A DNA stretch of 64,000 nucleotides from Papaver somniferum (taxonomy: Eukaryota; Streptophyta; Magnoliopsida; Ranunculales; Papaveraceae), in assembly GCF_003573695.1 (NCBI RefSeq), contig NC_039367.1:33380442-33444441 (forward strand), in the 5' to 3' direction. Under the pieces are notes generated by a model that saw only the letters and a program-made list of their open reading frames with translations, was not told where the DNA came from and made no database searches. The stretch's first letter is position 1; every line of letters starts with the position of its first letter. The translations under genes and the position numbers were made by a program. This document shows, one piece after another, positions 23,552 through 35,400 of the stretch.

Positions 23552-24181
23552 TGATACATGTGTATCTTCCTCTCTCAGGGAACTAATGATCCTCAAGAAA
23601 GATTGAGGATAAAATTGTAAGTTATGGAAGAAATACTGATTTTTAGGCAGTATTCTTAGATAAGGAAATATTCCTAAACAAGGTAATATTCCTAAATAAA
23701 GAAACATACAAGGTAGTATTTATAGATAAGGAAATATATACTTCGAAAAGGAATTATTCCTAGATTAGGAATATTCCTAGACAAGTTAATATACCTAGAA
23801 AAGGAATTATTCCTAGATAAGGAAATAAATTCCTAGAAGGTTTGGGAAACCGTTAAAGCTATAAATAGAGATGTTTATCTCATAGCTAAGACATCTAGAG
23901 TGTGGTTTGTGATACACACACCTAGATCAGAGAGAGAAGTTTGTGAGGAAATTAATTATTGTATAAGCAAGCTTAGTAAAACAGTTTAAAGTTATCCATT
24001 GTTTAGAGAGATTGTGAGCGTAACAAATAGAGAATTGTAATAGTTTCTTGTTCATAATCTAGAGAAGATATCTTTCTTCGAATTACTACTTTGTGTTCTG
24101 TTTTCTAGTTCTCGTCTATTATTATTTTGAATTCCGCATCTAAAATAATAATCACCAAGGTGCATGTATCAATACATATCA
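23552..24181 (+). repeat. Right LTR of the small LTR element
   Basis: 630 bp with TATAAATA at 23860-23867. It begins TGATACATGTGTATC and ends ATACATATCA before the TTCAC target copy. It is about 33 bp shorter than the left LTR, mostly from differences in the AAGGAAT repeat tract. Confidence 0.9.
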
Positions 24182-24831
24182 TTCACATCATACGGAATCT
24201 CGGATGAATCAAAAACTTCGTCACCAACCAGTGTTCTCTTCTTTCCTCTTGTTTCAGTATCATCACTTTCAAAATTCGAGACATAAGAGACATGCTTGGT
24301 TGCGGAACCTTGGATGAGAATTTCTGAATCACAAGTTTTATTATATAAAATGAAAGACATTCCTTGGGATGTACGCCTATTCGTGACCTTATTTAGATTT
24401 TAGGGTTTCGCACAGTCAACCGAAAGGTTCTTTTCCATTTGAAAATGTGGGACCGGTCGAACCAATGGGTTTTGAAAAACAAAAAGTATTGAGGGTAGAA
24501 AACATTTTTTATTTTTATTTTTTGAAGAGCACACAACAATTTATCAATATTGCAACTATTATTCTTTGTGATGACAATATTCTTCCTTGAATGCTAATCT
24601 GTTCTTAGCTCAACAAACGTAAGTTTAGAGTATCAGAAAAACAATAATAATGAGATAATGTCATCTCAAGAATTCTAACATTCCAATATCATTGAACTTA
24701 TCATAAGGAATTGCAACATGAACAGATTGATGCTTATCACAAACAAGTACTAGTTGAGACAAACAATAATCTTGTTACACAAAGATCCTCATCCAGCATG
24801 ATTTTTATGGATAAGGTTCCAAGACATGTGC

Positions 24832-25930
24832 CTATTTTGCACTAGGGTGAGTTGTACACTCACCAATGGAGAAATTTTTTTGTTTCTTTTTGCTCTTTCT
24901 TTTGAAACGTGGAAAGTGATCATAGAAATTACTGTCATCAAAATAAGAAATATGATTAGAACTCTTACCTGAAGTTTCTTGTCTTGAAACGGACAGTTTG
25001 TCGATAAGATCTTTATATCCTGTGATGACCAAATTCAGGTTAGCTTGTTGAGTTGTTTCAAACTTTTCCACTCTTTTTGGAGGTATATAGGTATTCTTTC
25101 GAACCCTTATTTGTGATGGTTTCACTAAGTTCTTTTTAAGTAGATTCTGCATACTACCATTATTCATTTACCATGAAGTGTTGATATTCCTGGAAGCATA
25201 ATTGCTTGCATGTGGCCTTACCTCAAGAGGTTTAGACATCCGAATAATCAGTAACACCTTTCAGAATCAAATCCAAAGTGTTTTGAAGATGGTCAAACTG
25301 AAAGCTTTTCAACCTCAGTTTACGCTTTCTTTGAACATGTCTTTTAGTATTGCAATAGAAGCACACTTTCTGAGTTTAAATGAAATCAAAATGGGTAGTC
25401 TTGATAATTACGTTTTGTAAAGAACTTTTCCTCCTCAAAATGGAGACACGGTTTTATCTTGGTCGTAGAAATTCAACTGGTCATCTCCTATCAAAGCAGT
25501 GCTTTAATCATTAGTTTTTGATTGCGATTTTGCTAGTATATCATGAACAGAATCTGTTATTACCTTTTCTAGTCTTTCGCCTTGATCAGAAGCTGTCATC
25601 ATGGTAGTTTATTTGAATTCACTATCGTAACTTGGAGCATATTCTTACTCGTTGGTTGAGCGATCTCCAAGAGACAACCTTGTTTTGGAATCATATTATA
25701 AATAATACCAATAAGAGAAATAACTCATATTTATGAAATTCTATACCTTTGAAAATTTCAGAGCTTTCCTTTGCTGCTTCCCGTTCTACTTTTGAGTCAG
25801 ACTCAAATGTATAAAAGTGGGAATGACACTTATCAATATCCGACTGTTTTATGGAATCACAGTAGTCGTCTCTGGAAGAGTTTTAAAAATCAGACTCTTT
25901 TACAGGATCCATATAAACAATTTCTTTTAA
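24832..25930 (-). pseudogene. Decayed gag of the large LTR element
   Basis: On the minus strand a frame near 25362-25230 encodes CFYCNTKRHVQRK, a zinc knuckle of the CX2CX4HX4C type in which the last Cys is replaced by Arg. Several stops follow. The frame 25167-24832 then gives a lysine- and serine-rich tail ending HFPRFKRKSKKKQK, typical of the region after a Copia gag knuckle. Upstream, 25900-25700 has an acidic serine-rich stretch with stops. No protease, integrase or reverse transcriptase motif follows before the 3' LTR. The gag identity rests mainly on the knuckle and position. Confidence 0.6.
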
Positions 25931-26019
25931 AATAATGCAGTGTTTATTAGAGATTTCGTCTTAGTCCATATCCTAACACTGCTTAAAAAACAAACTTATT
26001 AGGTCTTACGTGTTTTCCT

Positions 26020-26032
26020 GCTCTGATACCAA
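26020..26032 (-). promoter_or_regulatory. Primer-binding site (initiator Met tRNA) of the large LTR element
   Basis: On the minus strand TTGGTATCAGAGC, the standard complement of the 3' end of plant initiator methionine tRNA. It lies eight bases inside the 5' LTR. It fixes the element's strand as minus. Confidence 0.85.
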
Positions 26033-26039
26033 CTAAAAG

Positions 26040-28593
26040 TGATGGGGGTACCAAGGTACACCATCAAATTTTTCTTATGCAATTTGTATGAACAAATTCA
26101 ACACAACTCCAAGAGTAGAAACTCAATCAAGGGAAGTTTCTAGAGTTATATCTATCTCCATCTTTATTGTTTTTAGAACGTTTACAAAATTCAATCCGTG
26201 AACCTAACTACACATAGAGTTCTTAGACGGTTTAGTCCAATGTCCAAGTATCAACAAATTATTTTCCAACTAACAAGGTTGGCCCTAGCTACTACGGTTG
26301 GTCAACGTATAAAGTATGATATTTCAATTATAAAGATAAACAATATAATGCGGAAAAAAAATAACACAGAAACCAGAAGTTTTGTTAACGAGGAAACCGC
26401 AAATGCAGAAAAACCTCGGGACCTAGTCCAGATTGAGCACCAAACTGTATTAAGCTACAACAGACACCATGTTACTACCAATTAACTTCAGTCTAGAATG
26501 TAATTGATCTCGAACTCAGTCTCCCACTGATTCATCTACAGTCGCGCTCCTTGCGCCTCTTGAGTCCCACCAGAACTCTACACAATTGATTTCATTAGAC
26601 GATCTCACCCACGACTAAGAATTGCTTCAACTCAACTGGAGACTTTAAACCAAATCTGTGTCGCACAGATTAAGCCTATATTTGATTTCCTGATTTACGA
26701 TCTAAACGGATGAAATAATAGATCTAGGTGATGGAAATCAGTAGCAACTTAGACAAGAGTCTGGTTATCCTCAAAATCCGAACTTATGCAACCCGAAGTG
26801 CAACCTTTGATTATTATTCACCTTACACGTATAAACCTTACGGAATCAACAAAGTATGAGACGCAGAGACTTTGTTGGTTATTATATATCTCGATTGATG
26901 GATCAAACTTTACAAACCATCATGATCAGGATACTCAAGTTATCACGATAAAAGATAACTGGACCTGGCTTCACGAATCCCAGTGAATTCTTTATAATCG
27001 CTAAACCCTAACATGGTTTCTAGATAGGACGACTCTAGACACAACTAGAACTCACCAAAGAGTAGTGTCAGGATTTAAAAATCCCAGTTGCAAAGAGTTT
27101 CCCTTATATAGACTTCAAATCTTAAGTTGCTTTAGGTTTAAGCTAAGATAGCTTTGGAACCAAGAAAAAATATTCACTAGATGAATGGTTTGAATCTTAA
27201 TCACATATAAAAAATATACACTATGGTTAGGTAAAACGTAACCAAACAGTGTATAATGACTATACATGGTTAGCCAAAACTAGACGATTTGAACTTAAAT
27301 GCTTAACACTCATTTTCATGTTCTCTAAGACATTAATATTGAGTCACAATCATGTGATTAAATGAGTCTAGTGTTAATTAAATAAATGATGAAATGCAAA
27401 TTAATTCATATAAATAATGTAAGCACAGTTGAATCATGATGTACATTGTTTGTAAATGTACAAAGTATAATTACTTGAATCATTCGTGAATAGGCTGAGT
27501 CTCAATACGCGGACCGGTTTGCAAACTTATATGCAATTACCGAGTTTCGGAATCTATATAACTTTTCAGTTCAAAAACCAGTTTGCAAACTTATGAAATT
27601 ACCAAATTCTGGACTCTACAGAACTTTTCAGTTCATGTACCGGTTTGCAAACTTTGAACCAACTCAAAGTTCCAGAGTCTATAGAACTTTTTAGTTCACT
27701 TACAGGTTTGCAAACTTAAGACCTTTGTCGATTCCGGAGTTCACATAGCATCTAGATTGCGTACTGGTTGGGTACTAAACTAGTTCTAGACTATATTGGC
27801 TCGCATACCAGTTCGATTATGTTAACCCGTTCCCTTACCACAGTTCCACACTGGTTTTTATACAAATATACAACCTATCCGGATCATGAAACAAACTGAT
27901 TTTCCCATGTTGTACATATGAATATGCATATCACATATATGAAATTCGATATATAGCTACTCTGCTACGTGTACGAATACATATAATACGGCTTCAAACA
28001 TATAACAATTTCTCAGTTTGTAAGACTGATAACACTGTTTTGTATTTCGAATATAGTAGTTCGATATTTCTATAAATCAATCTGAAATATTCTTAAATAA
28101 CAACAATGACACATATCACTGTTCCAGTCTATTTTCGAATGATAAACTTGAATCATGGTTTGGTCCGGAACAATAAATTGTTCTCCACTGAGTCTGATCA
28201 CGTATGAACAAATGTTCACCAAGCTTACTCATTATATTTAGAGAAATTCGTAATCTAAATAATTAGTTCCTGACTCGAAATTCTTGTCTTATGCAAGCTA
28301 GTCTAATTAAAATACGATAATCGTCCCTAGGATAGAAAGGTGAATATAACTTGAGAAATAGGTTATTCAGTCTTAACTTACCTTTTGTCGATGAAGTTCT
28401 TCAAAAGCTTCAGTTTATCTTCGCCTTCAAACGGTAGAACACTAATGATGACTGGCTTGTTTCTCAACTCCACTATCCTAGACCGAGACTTAACTATTGT
28501 AGACAATAAATCAAGATATAGTTTTGACAACTAAATCTGACAACAAGCTTGATATAGAAACACTTGTGAGTTCGACCAAGCAATGCTCTAACA
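26040..28593 (-). repeat. 5' LTR of the large LTR element
   Basis: On the plus strand it runs from TGATGGGGGTACCAAGG to AGCAATGCTCTAACA. It contains AACGAGGAAACCGCAAATGC near 26389 and CTCGGGACCTAGTCCAG near 26415. A CTATATAAG box is at 27103-27111 on the minus strand. The primer-binding site follows directly on its left. Confidence 0.8.
27103..27111 (-). promoter_or_regulatory. TATA box in the 5' LTR
   Basis: CTATATAAG on the minus strand, about 1.07 kb from the 3' border of the 5' LTR. It is conserved in the partner LTR despite divergence around it, consistent with a core promoter. Confidence 0.55.
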
Positions 28594-30850
28594 GATGTAT
28601 CTAATTTGATTGATTAATGTGCAACCTATGATATTTCATCTATAAAGATAAATAATCTATAATACAAAACATAATGGATTTTTGAGCTTGGACGGTCGGA
28701 TAACATTTTGAGAGACAAACGTTGCATACGACCATCCCAGTCACATCCCAGTGAAAGACATCCGACGGTCGTCGTTTCTATAACCCCTCTCATTATGAAT
28801 CAAAACTTATTAATCTTTAATTATTGCATCACCTCTTAACTCAAGATATTCAAAGAAACATTAAATGAAATGATAATATTTCATACATGCATTAATTAGA
28901 TTTAGCGGTGGCATGATGAATTAATGGGAAATAAGATTTATTTGTTTATTTTTATTCATAACTCATAAGTGAGATATGCATACACTATTACTTAAATGAT
29001 TTTGATTCGTTTTTGGATAATGTATATGAATAATTTTACAATGTACTTATTATTTTCGTTTAAAACAACATAGAACATTATCTATCAAAGGAACACGATT
29101 TAAAGTCCGGAATAAAAGAAAAATTACACCAGTCATATATCATATTAAAGCAGTGCCGTTACGGCACGAGGTATCTCTATATATTTATTATAACTCTTTG
29201 TTAACCTCATGATATGCCGTTACAGAACGGGTTATTTCTAGTATAATACGAAAAAATACATAACACATATTAGAATTTTTTTAACAAGGAAACCACAAAT
29301 GCAGAAAAACCCTTGGGACCTAGTCAAGATCAAGCACCAAACTATATTAGCCGCTAGAGACACTATCCTACTACCAATTAACTTTGAACTGAATGTATTT
29401 GAAACCAAATTAAACCCTCATAGAAATTTAGTTACAGTCGCATTTTCTACGCCTCTTGAATCCCAGTAGGATTTCATACAAATGATTCCTTTAGCTGGCG
29501 TCCTTTACATCTTAAGAGTTGCTTCAACTCAATTGAAGACTTTAAACCAATCTGTCTCCCACAAATAAGCCTATACATGTGATTTCCTTTTTGGTCATAG
29601 ATCAAGATGAGACTGGAAATCGATAGCAATAGACAAAGTCTAGCTAACCTCAGCTTCTTGAAGAGCATCCTAGATTATTATATACCACACAATTATTAAA
29701 CTTGTGGAATCAACAAACTCTGAGACGAAGATAAATTTGTGATTCTATCAATCATGATTGATGGAGCAATCTCAACAATCAATCAAGATCAGGATACTCG
29801 AACTATCAATATAAAAGATAGTTGGACCTGGCTTCACGAATCCTTATAAAAAAAATTTAGTCTCTAAACCATAAAAAGGGTTTTAGGAAGATGACGACTT
29901 TAGTTTACAACTAGAACAAACAAAGACGGTGTCGGGATTCAAAGATCCCAATTGTTTGAGGTTTCCCTTTTATAGACTTACAAAGCATAGGCTGTTGTAG
30001 GTTTAATCTAAGATAGCTTTGGAACCAAGCAAACAACATCCACTGTTAGATGAATATTTGAAATGTGATTGACATATCAAGATATACACTCTGGTTAGGA
30101 TGAACGAAACCGAACCGTGTACAAAGACATTGTTCATAAATGGTTAGTCGAACCACTAAGTTGCTTCCGGGTATGCATACCACTAAGTTGTTTATGAACT
30201 GTAGCTACGCCGGTACGTGTGCTGAGTACATGTACTATGGCTTCGGACCTATCACATTTTTCTTTGTTTGCGAAACTGGTATGCATACTTTCCTGTATCC
30301 ATATTTTTCAGTAGTTCTATATTTCTCTCTAGATCAATCTAAAACATTCCCAAATAACATCGGCGACACGTATCATTGGTACAGGATATTTTCGAATGAT
30401 ATTCATAAATCATAATTTTGATTACGAACAATAAATTTTCCTTAACCGAAATTCATCAAGTATGAACACATTTTCATTAAGCTTAGTATATATTTCGAGA
30501 ACTAATTACCAAGATAAAATTGACTTGAAATTCTTGACATGCTTACGATAGTCTAATTAATTGTGCGACGTCTCATAGATAAATAGGTGAATATAACTTG
30601 AGAAATAGGAGGTTCAGTCTTCACTTACCTTTTCTTGAAGAAGTTATCAAAAAGTTTCGGTTGATCTTCTCCTTTAAACGGTAAAATGCAATGATGACTT
30701 CCTTGATGCTTGTTTCTCAACTACATCTTCTTCCCAATTCGAGACTTAACTAATTGTATACTAGAAATCAAGATATAATTTTGACAACTAAATTTGACGA
30801 CAAGCTTGAGATAGCAACACTTGTGAGTTCGACCGAGCAATACTCTAACA
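28594..30850 (-). repeat. Third LTR of the same family, truncated and split by a Helitron
   Basis: After removal of the Helitron at 28656-29241, this segment follows the same order of landmarks as the LTRs at 18224 and 26040: GATATTTCATCTATAAAGAT, AACAAGGAAACCACAAATGC, GGGACCTAGTCAAG, and at the end TGTGAGTTCGACCGAGCAAT plus ACTCTAACA. It lacks the first 250-300 bp on the plus-strand side, where it abuts the end of the neighbouring LTR without a gap. It is more diverged than the pair. It may be a solo LTR or the outer part of an older copy. Confidence 0.75.
28656..29241 (+). mobile_element. Non-autonomous Helitron (586 bp)
   Basis: The element starts TCTATAATAC and ends TTTCTAG, and lies between host A (28655) and host T (29242), the canonical Helitron target. 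A hairpin CCGTT-ACAG-AACGG ends about 12 bases before CTAG. Deleting it joins AGATAAATA to TATAATACGAAAA, matching the uninterrupted LTR copies near 18530 and 26340. No target duplication is expected. There is no Rep/helicase coding. A second, longer palindrome (TGCCGTTACGGCA near 29154) lies upstream and looks like an additional end-like hairpin. Confidence 0.88.
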
Positions 30851-31668
30851 ATTAGGCTGCATTTCCTTGTCCTTTCCAACCAACATCACAATTCCAGAAC
30901 TTACGACTCCCAAAGAACAACCTAGATTCTTAATAACCTCTCAAGAATAATCTTCAAATGAATAATCATAGCACAACCTAATCTAAAATTTCTTTCAAGA
31001 CAACTTGGTTGATCTGTGGCGCTCACTTGGGCTTTATATGAGTGTCTCGATAATCACATGTAATACCTATGAGACTCAAGTAATAGCTTAGACGCACAGA
31101 GATCGAGTCCCAAATTAGGGACTTCCAATAAGGATACTTGAAAAACACAAGAACCATCACTACCCCCAAACTTAGCGTAATCATTACTCTTCAAAATACC
31201 TTTAACTATTATTCGCTTGAATTTTTGAATCTTTAGAGTCTAAAAAATATGCGAGATCTTCCTCTAGATCACTAACCCAAACTTAGGGTAATCATTACTC
31301 TTTTAAATACATAGCACTATAGCTTGAATTTATGGGTCCTTATAGTCTTTAAAATATTCAAGAGCTTCTTCTAGAGACTGATTACTCTAATTACTCTCAG
31401 AAAGTCCTAAAACTATTCCTTAAATTTCAGGGTCCTCAGAGTCTTTAAAATACTCGAGAGCTTTTTCTAAATACTGACCACTCATCTGATCTAAAATAAT
31501 GCTATCTTCAAATTCATCTAAGGAATCTTCCAATAAAGTATGGTGCCAATGTTCTTCAACTAGATTTTGAACTAAAGTGTTAATTATATTTACTTTTTAT
31601 AAATTATCATAAGCTTGTCTAGTAATATTAAAGGCATTTAGTTCAATAGTCATATTATTAAAGGATAT
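30851..31668 (-). pseudogene. Gypsy polyprotein fragment downstream of the protease (left part)
   Basis: On the minus strand, directly left of the CACTA end, the frame reads ISFNNMTIELNAFNITRQ, the standard continuation of a Gypsy protease region of the Athila/Tat type. Next comes an acidic linker with LVEEHWHHTLLEDSLDEF and LEKALEYFKDSEDPEI. The EALEYFKD..DP block is repeated about three times (period near 117 bp, 31196-31490). No reverse transcriptase motif is visible before the fragment is cut at 30850 by the LTR. The partner fragment is at 45209-47250. Confidence 0.7.
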
Positions 31669-31679
31669 CACTAGTACAA

Positions 31680-32430
31680 ACCTTCACATAGGCCACGTTT
31701 TATGGTTTACAGTCTAGCCATGTTTTGGGTTATTTGCGTGGCTACTGGTCATCAACATAACTATATGCACGTTTTGTGTTACCTTGTAGCCATAGTGCAC
31801 CATTTGGTCATGGGTTTAATCATAAACCCATCAACTGTAGCCATAGGGAATTTTTTAGCCATACTTTTCAGTCTAATCCCATCACATGTAGCCATAGATG
31901 CGAATATGGCCACATTTAGGAATTATGTATGTGTCAAATGTGTAGGATGGCAATAGCCACAATTATCAACCCGTGAAGAAAAGATATTTATTTAGCCACT
32001 TTTTGTTTATGTGTCCATAGTACATGGTTTTTTAAACATTTACATTTTAGAAACTGACATTTTAAAAAAACATGACAAAAGATTAACATATTGCTACACC
32101 AGTTCTTTTTCTGGGAGGATTATTATATGGCCACAATAATTTTGTCTATGTGACCATAGCCTTCAGTTCATTTGGCAACTTGACAGCCACAATAAAATGT
32201 TTACCACCTGGTTGGGGAGAACCTCAATAGAATGTGTGCATGACCTCTGCATTCACTAAAATACGTAATTAACAAGCTTAAATTTTATGAAAAAATGAAG
32301 AAGAAGAAGAAGACAAGCTTATTACAGCACAATGAACCACTCTGGCACATATAAAATTAAATTTATAAAAAATCTCATAATACAGATTTCATTATTCCAG
32401 ATGTAGATTTATACAACTGCAGTACCTGCC
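31680..32430. repeat. Left subterminal region of the CACTA element
   Basis: Contains repeated AGCCATAG, GGCCAC, GTGGC and TATGGCCAC words in both orientations (for example near 31693, 31787, 31830, 31887, 31910, 32131). This is the typical place for transposase-binding motifs of CACTA elements. It also includes the 3' flank of the TNPD gene. Confidence 0.65.
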
Positions 32431-32437
32431 AGAGGGT

Positions 32438-35400
32438 GTCACTTTGGCTTGGGTATAAGTAAACCCCGACAGTCAGTTTGTAAGTAATCATTTCGGGATT
32501 CTTTACCCAAGTCTTGTCGATCTACAGCCGGCAAGATATTATCATTCGGAGAAAAAATTATTGTACTGAATTCCTTATCGTTGCCATTATCATATGCATC
32601 TCTGTAATTTATGGGAGGTACCACAAAAACAATAGACTTTTTCTTATCTTTCTGGTCTTTGACATAAAATACTTGCCTAGCTTGCGAGGCTAAAATAAAA
32701 GGATCATTTTTGTGTCCCAACATAGTAAGCTCAACAATGTTGTAGCCTAGAATATCTCTTTTGACTCCACGGTTATTATCAACCCAATTGTACTTGAAAT
32801 AGATGAATTTTTCTTTCGCAGTGATCTAACTACCATATCTCTTGCAAGACACCATAATAAGACGCTTTACCATATGTTACGCCATCATCTCTAGATATGT
32901 GCATGTCATTTGCCGCGACGCTAACCCCACTATTTTGGTGAATTCTACCATCACGAGATCTTGTGCGTAATAGATATCCATTGATGCGATATATACAGTG
33001 TATTTTGTTACCTCGTAGTGCGGGCCGTGTGATATCCATCTTAAGTTCTCTGAGATATTTTCTCCATCGACTTCCAACTCTTTCTCAACCTGAAATTCAC
33101 TATTAGGATGAACCTTTACTGATATAACACATCAAACAGGAACATTTTTTCTACAACCTATTACCTCATTTTTTAACCAATCGCCAAACGAGTTAGAGTG
33201 ATCTTTCTCCAGCCATGCCCGCTTTTGATTACGATGTTTAGTTTCCAAATAGAGCTTGTGTCAGATGTTATTTACAATATCCAATGTTATTATATTTTTG
33301 TACCAAAAAAAAAGGAAAATCAACAAATTAGTACTTACTCTATGTAAGGCTCAATTTCAGGCGTGTTCTTACATAGAAATGTGCTTGTCTCAACTGGTCA
33401 CGGGTAACTATACACTGCTCTCCAGCTGATAGCGGTTCTCCCTCCATAACACTTTTAGAATCTTGACCATTGTGAGATGTATTATGCCTATACAGTGGAA
33501 TACCAATTATCTTGATGCTTCTATGATACTCTCAATACATCTCGATCGTCTCTTTTGCAGCATTCTCTTGTGCAATGCATCCACAAGGTTGATTCTTGTT
33601 CCGCACATGTCCCTTGATAACCTTCATACACCTTTCGAAAGGATACATCCATCGAAAGCAAACTGGACCACATAATTTCACTTCCTTGGTAAGATGTACA
33701 GTTAAATGAATCATGATGTCGAAGAAGGATGGAAGAAAATACTTATCTAGTAAGCATAACGTCACACAGAGATCCTATTGCAATTTATCGAGATCTTCGA
33801 CGTTAATTTCTTTGGCAGATATTGATCTGAAGAAGAAACAAAACCTGATAATTGCGCATCTCACGGGCGTAGGCATAATTGACCTAATTGCGACGGGAAA
33901 AAATTGTTGCATAAGCATATGATAATCATGTGATTTGAGTCCGATCAACTTACGCTCTTTTCGGTTCGCAAGGGTGGAAAAATTCTAACAATAACCTTCT
34001 GGAACTCTTAACTCAGATAGTGTCTCCAAGAATATGTCCTTTTCATCCGCGGTTAATGTATAACATGCTGCTGGAAGTATCGTTCCTTTGACATCTGACT
34101 TAGGTTGCAACTCCGGTTTTAACCCCAAACGCACCAAATCCAATCTGGCTTTTAATCCATTTTTTGTATTCACATTGTGCATCAACGTTCCAACAAGACT
34201 TTGGCCCACATTCTTTTCAACGTGCATGAAGTCAATACAATGTTAGACATCATTATAACTCCAATATCTAAGTAGTCGATGCCATATATTGTACCTGCTC
34301 CAGTAAGTGGTTTCCCTGCCTTCCTCTTCCTCCACTGACCTGTCGATTTCGTTTGATATTTTTCTGATGCGCTTCATCTTTCCACCTTTTCCAGGTGTAG
34401 CCTGCACGTCTTCCACTTGAGTATGCTTCCCCTTCTTTCCCCATGAATTCTTTATAGATTTTACCTCTTCATATATTTCTTCCCCGGTCATTGGTTTTGA
34501 GCAGTCTCCCACTCTTGTTTTCCCAAATGCTTTCTTCTTCTTTCTGAATGGATGATCATATGGTAAAAATCTTCTATAACCAACATAAACATTCTTGTTT
34601 GAGTCATGAAGCCTAATACTGTGATTTTTTTTACGACACACCACACAACCATGATATCCAGCATAGGGACAATCATATATTCTACCAAGAGAAGGATAAT
34701 CGTTTATCGTCCACAAGACAACTGCACGTGCAGTAAACATTTCTTGGGCATATGCATCCCATGTTCTCTTTCCGTTCTCAAATAAGAATTGAAAATCTTT
34801 AACAAGGGGTTCCAAAAGGACATTGATGTTTTTTCCTGGCGCACCGTCTATAAGTAATGACAACATGATGAACTTTCTCTTCATACACAACCACGGTGGA
34901 AGGTTGTAAATCACAACCAAAACTGGCTATACACTATGATTTTTGGTGCCTTTATTTACATCCACTCCATCATCCGAAAAATCTAATCGCAGATTTCTTG
35001 GATCACCTTTAATTTCCGGGAAATTGTTATCTATCTCTCTCCAAATATATGAGTTTGCCGGATAACGTAAAACACCGTCTTTTTTTCTAGTGATATGGTG
35101 CCATATCAAATTCTCTGCTATGGGCTTCGATTAAAACAACCTTTGAAATCTTGGGATGATTTCGAAGTACCACAATACCTTTGCTGGAACATTCTCGTAT
35201 ACTTTACCCTCCCTGTCAACTTTCCATCTGGGTGCTTTACAAGTAGGACACACTTTTTCATCATTATACTCATTCCTATAAAGAATGCAATTATTGGTAC
35301 ATGCATGTATCTTTGTATACCCTGAACCCATTGCTTTCAATATTTTCTTGGCCTGATATGTACTCCTCGCCATTAAATTACCTTCTTTGGGAAGCATGTC

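Larger units (their letters stand above)
22396..24181 (+). mobile_element. Small deletion-derivative LTR retrotransposon with TSD TTCAC
   Basis: Two LTRs (22396-23058 and 23552-24181) start TGATACATGTGTATC and end in ACCA/ATCA. Perfect 5-bp target copies TTCAC flank the element at 22391-22395 and 24182-24186. The 493-bp interior has a TTGGTATCAGAG primer site two bases after the left LTR, a start of a gag-like frame and a GAATGGGGGCGCA purine tract against the right LTR. The element is in plus orientation, opposite to its host. It looks like an internally deleted Gypsy/Copia derivative: gag start joined to a short 3' remnant. Confidence 0.92.
22098..24360 (-). pseudogene. Extra ORF of the large LTR element, split by a small LTR element
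   Basis: Reading minus from 24360, a 60-codon segment (MSFILYNKTC start) runs into the guest element at 24186. Directly across the guest, the same frame resumes at 22395 with NCYFAYDNQNVKREEM and an amphipathic, probably coiled-coil helix, to a TAA near 22287. A second in-frame segment at 22232-22098 (SADLVLMKSHVREL to KIEFI, then TAA) looks like its former C-terminus. Removing the guest and one TSD copy restores the codon phase exactly. The family is unknown to me. It sits 3' of gag, near the polypurine tract, where retroelements often keep additional ORFs. No pol motif occurs in it. Confidence 0.6.
18224..28593 (-). mobile_element. Large pol-less LTR retrotransposon (Copia-like, minus strand), with a nested guest
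   Basis: Two homologous LTRs of 2552 and 2554 bp bound about 5.3 kb of internal DNA, 1.8 kb of which is a later insertion. The right LTR is the 5' LTR on the minus strand: a TTGGTATCAGAGC primer site for initiator-Met tRNA lies just inside it. The left LTR is the 3' LTR, with a purine tract (AAAGGGAGAGAT on the minus strand) just inside. LTRs begin TGTTAGAGCATTGCTCGG on the minus strand. The interior has a decayed gag with a zinc knuckle and an extra ORF but no integrase or reverse transcriptase that I can see. It is therefore non-autonomous (LARD-type). The two LTRs differ at many positions by eye, so the insertion is old. I found no matching 5-bp target duplication, so two unrelated insertions cannot be fully excluded. 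Confidence 0.7.

Noticed and set aside
18178..28617. CTAATTTGATTGA on both outer sides of the large LTR element as target duplication
   Set aside because: The copies are about 33 bp and 11 bp away from the LTR borders, so they cannot be a target duplication. Probably chance in AT-rich DNA or family sequence.
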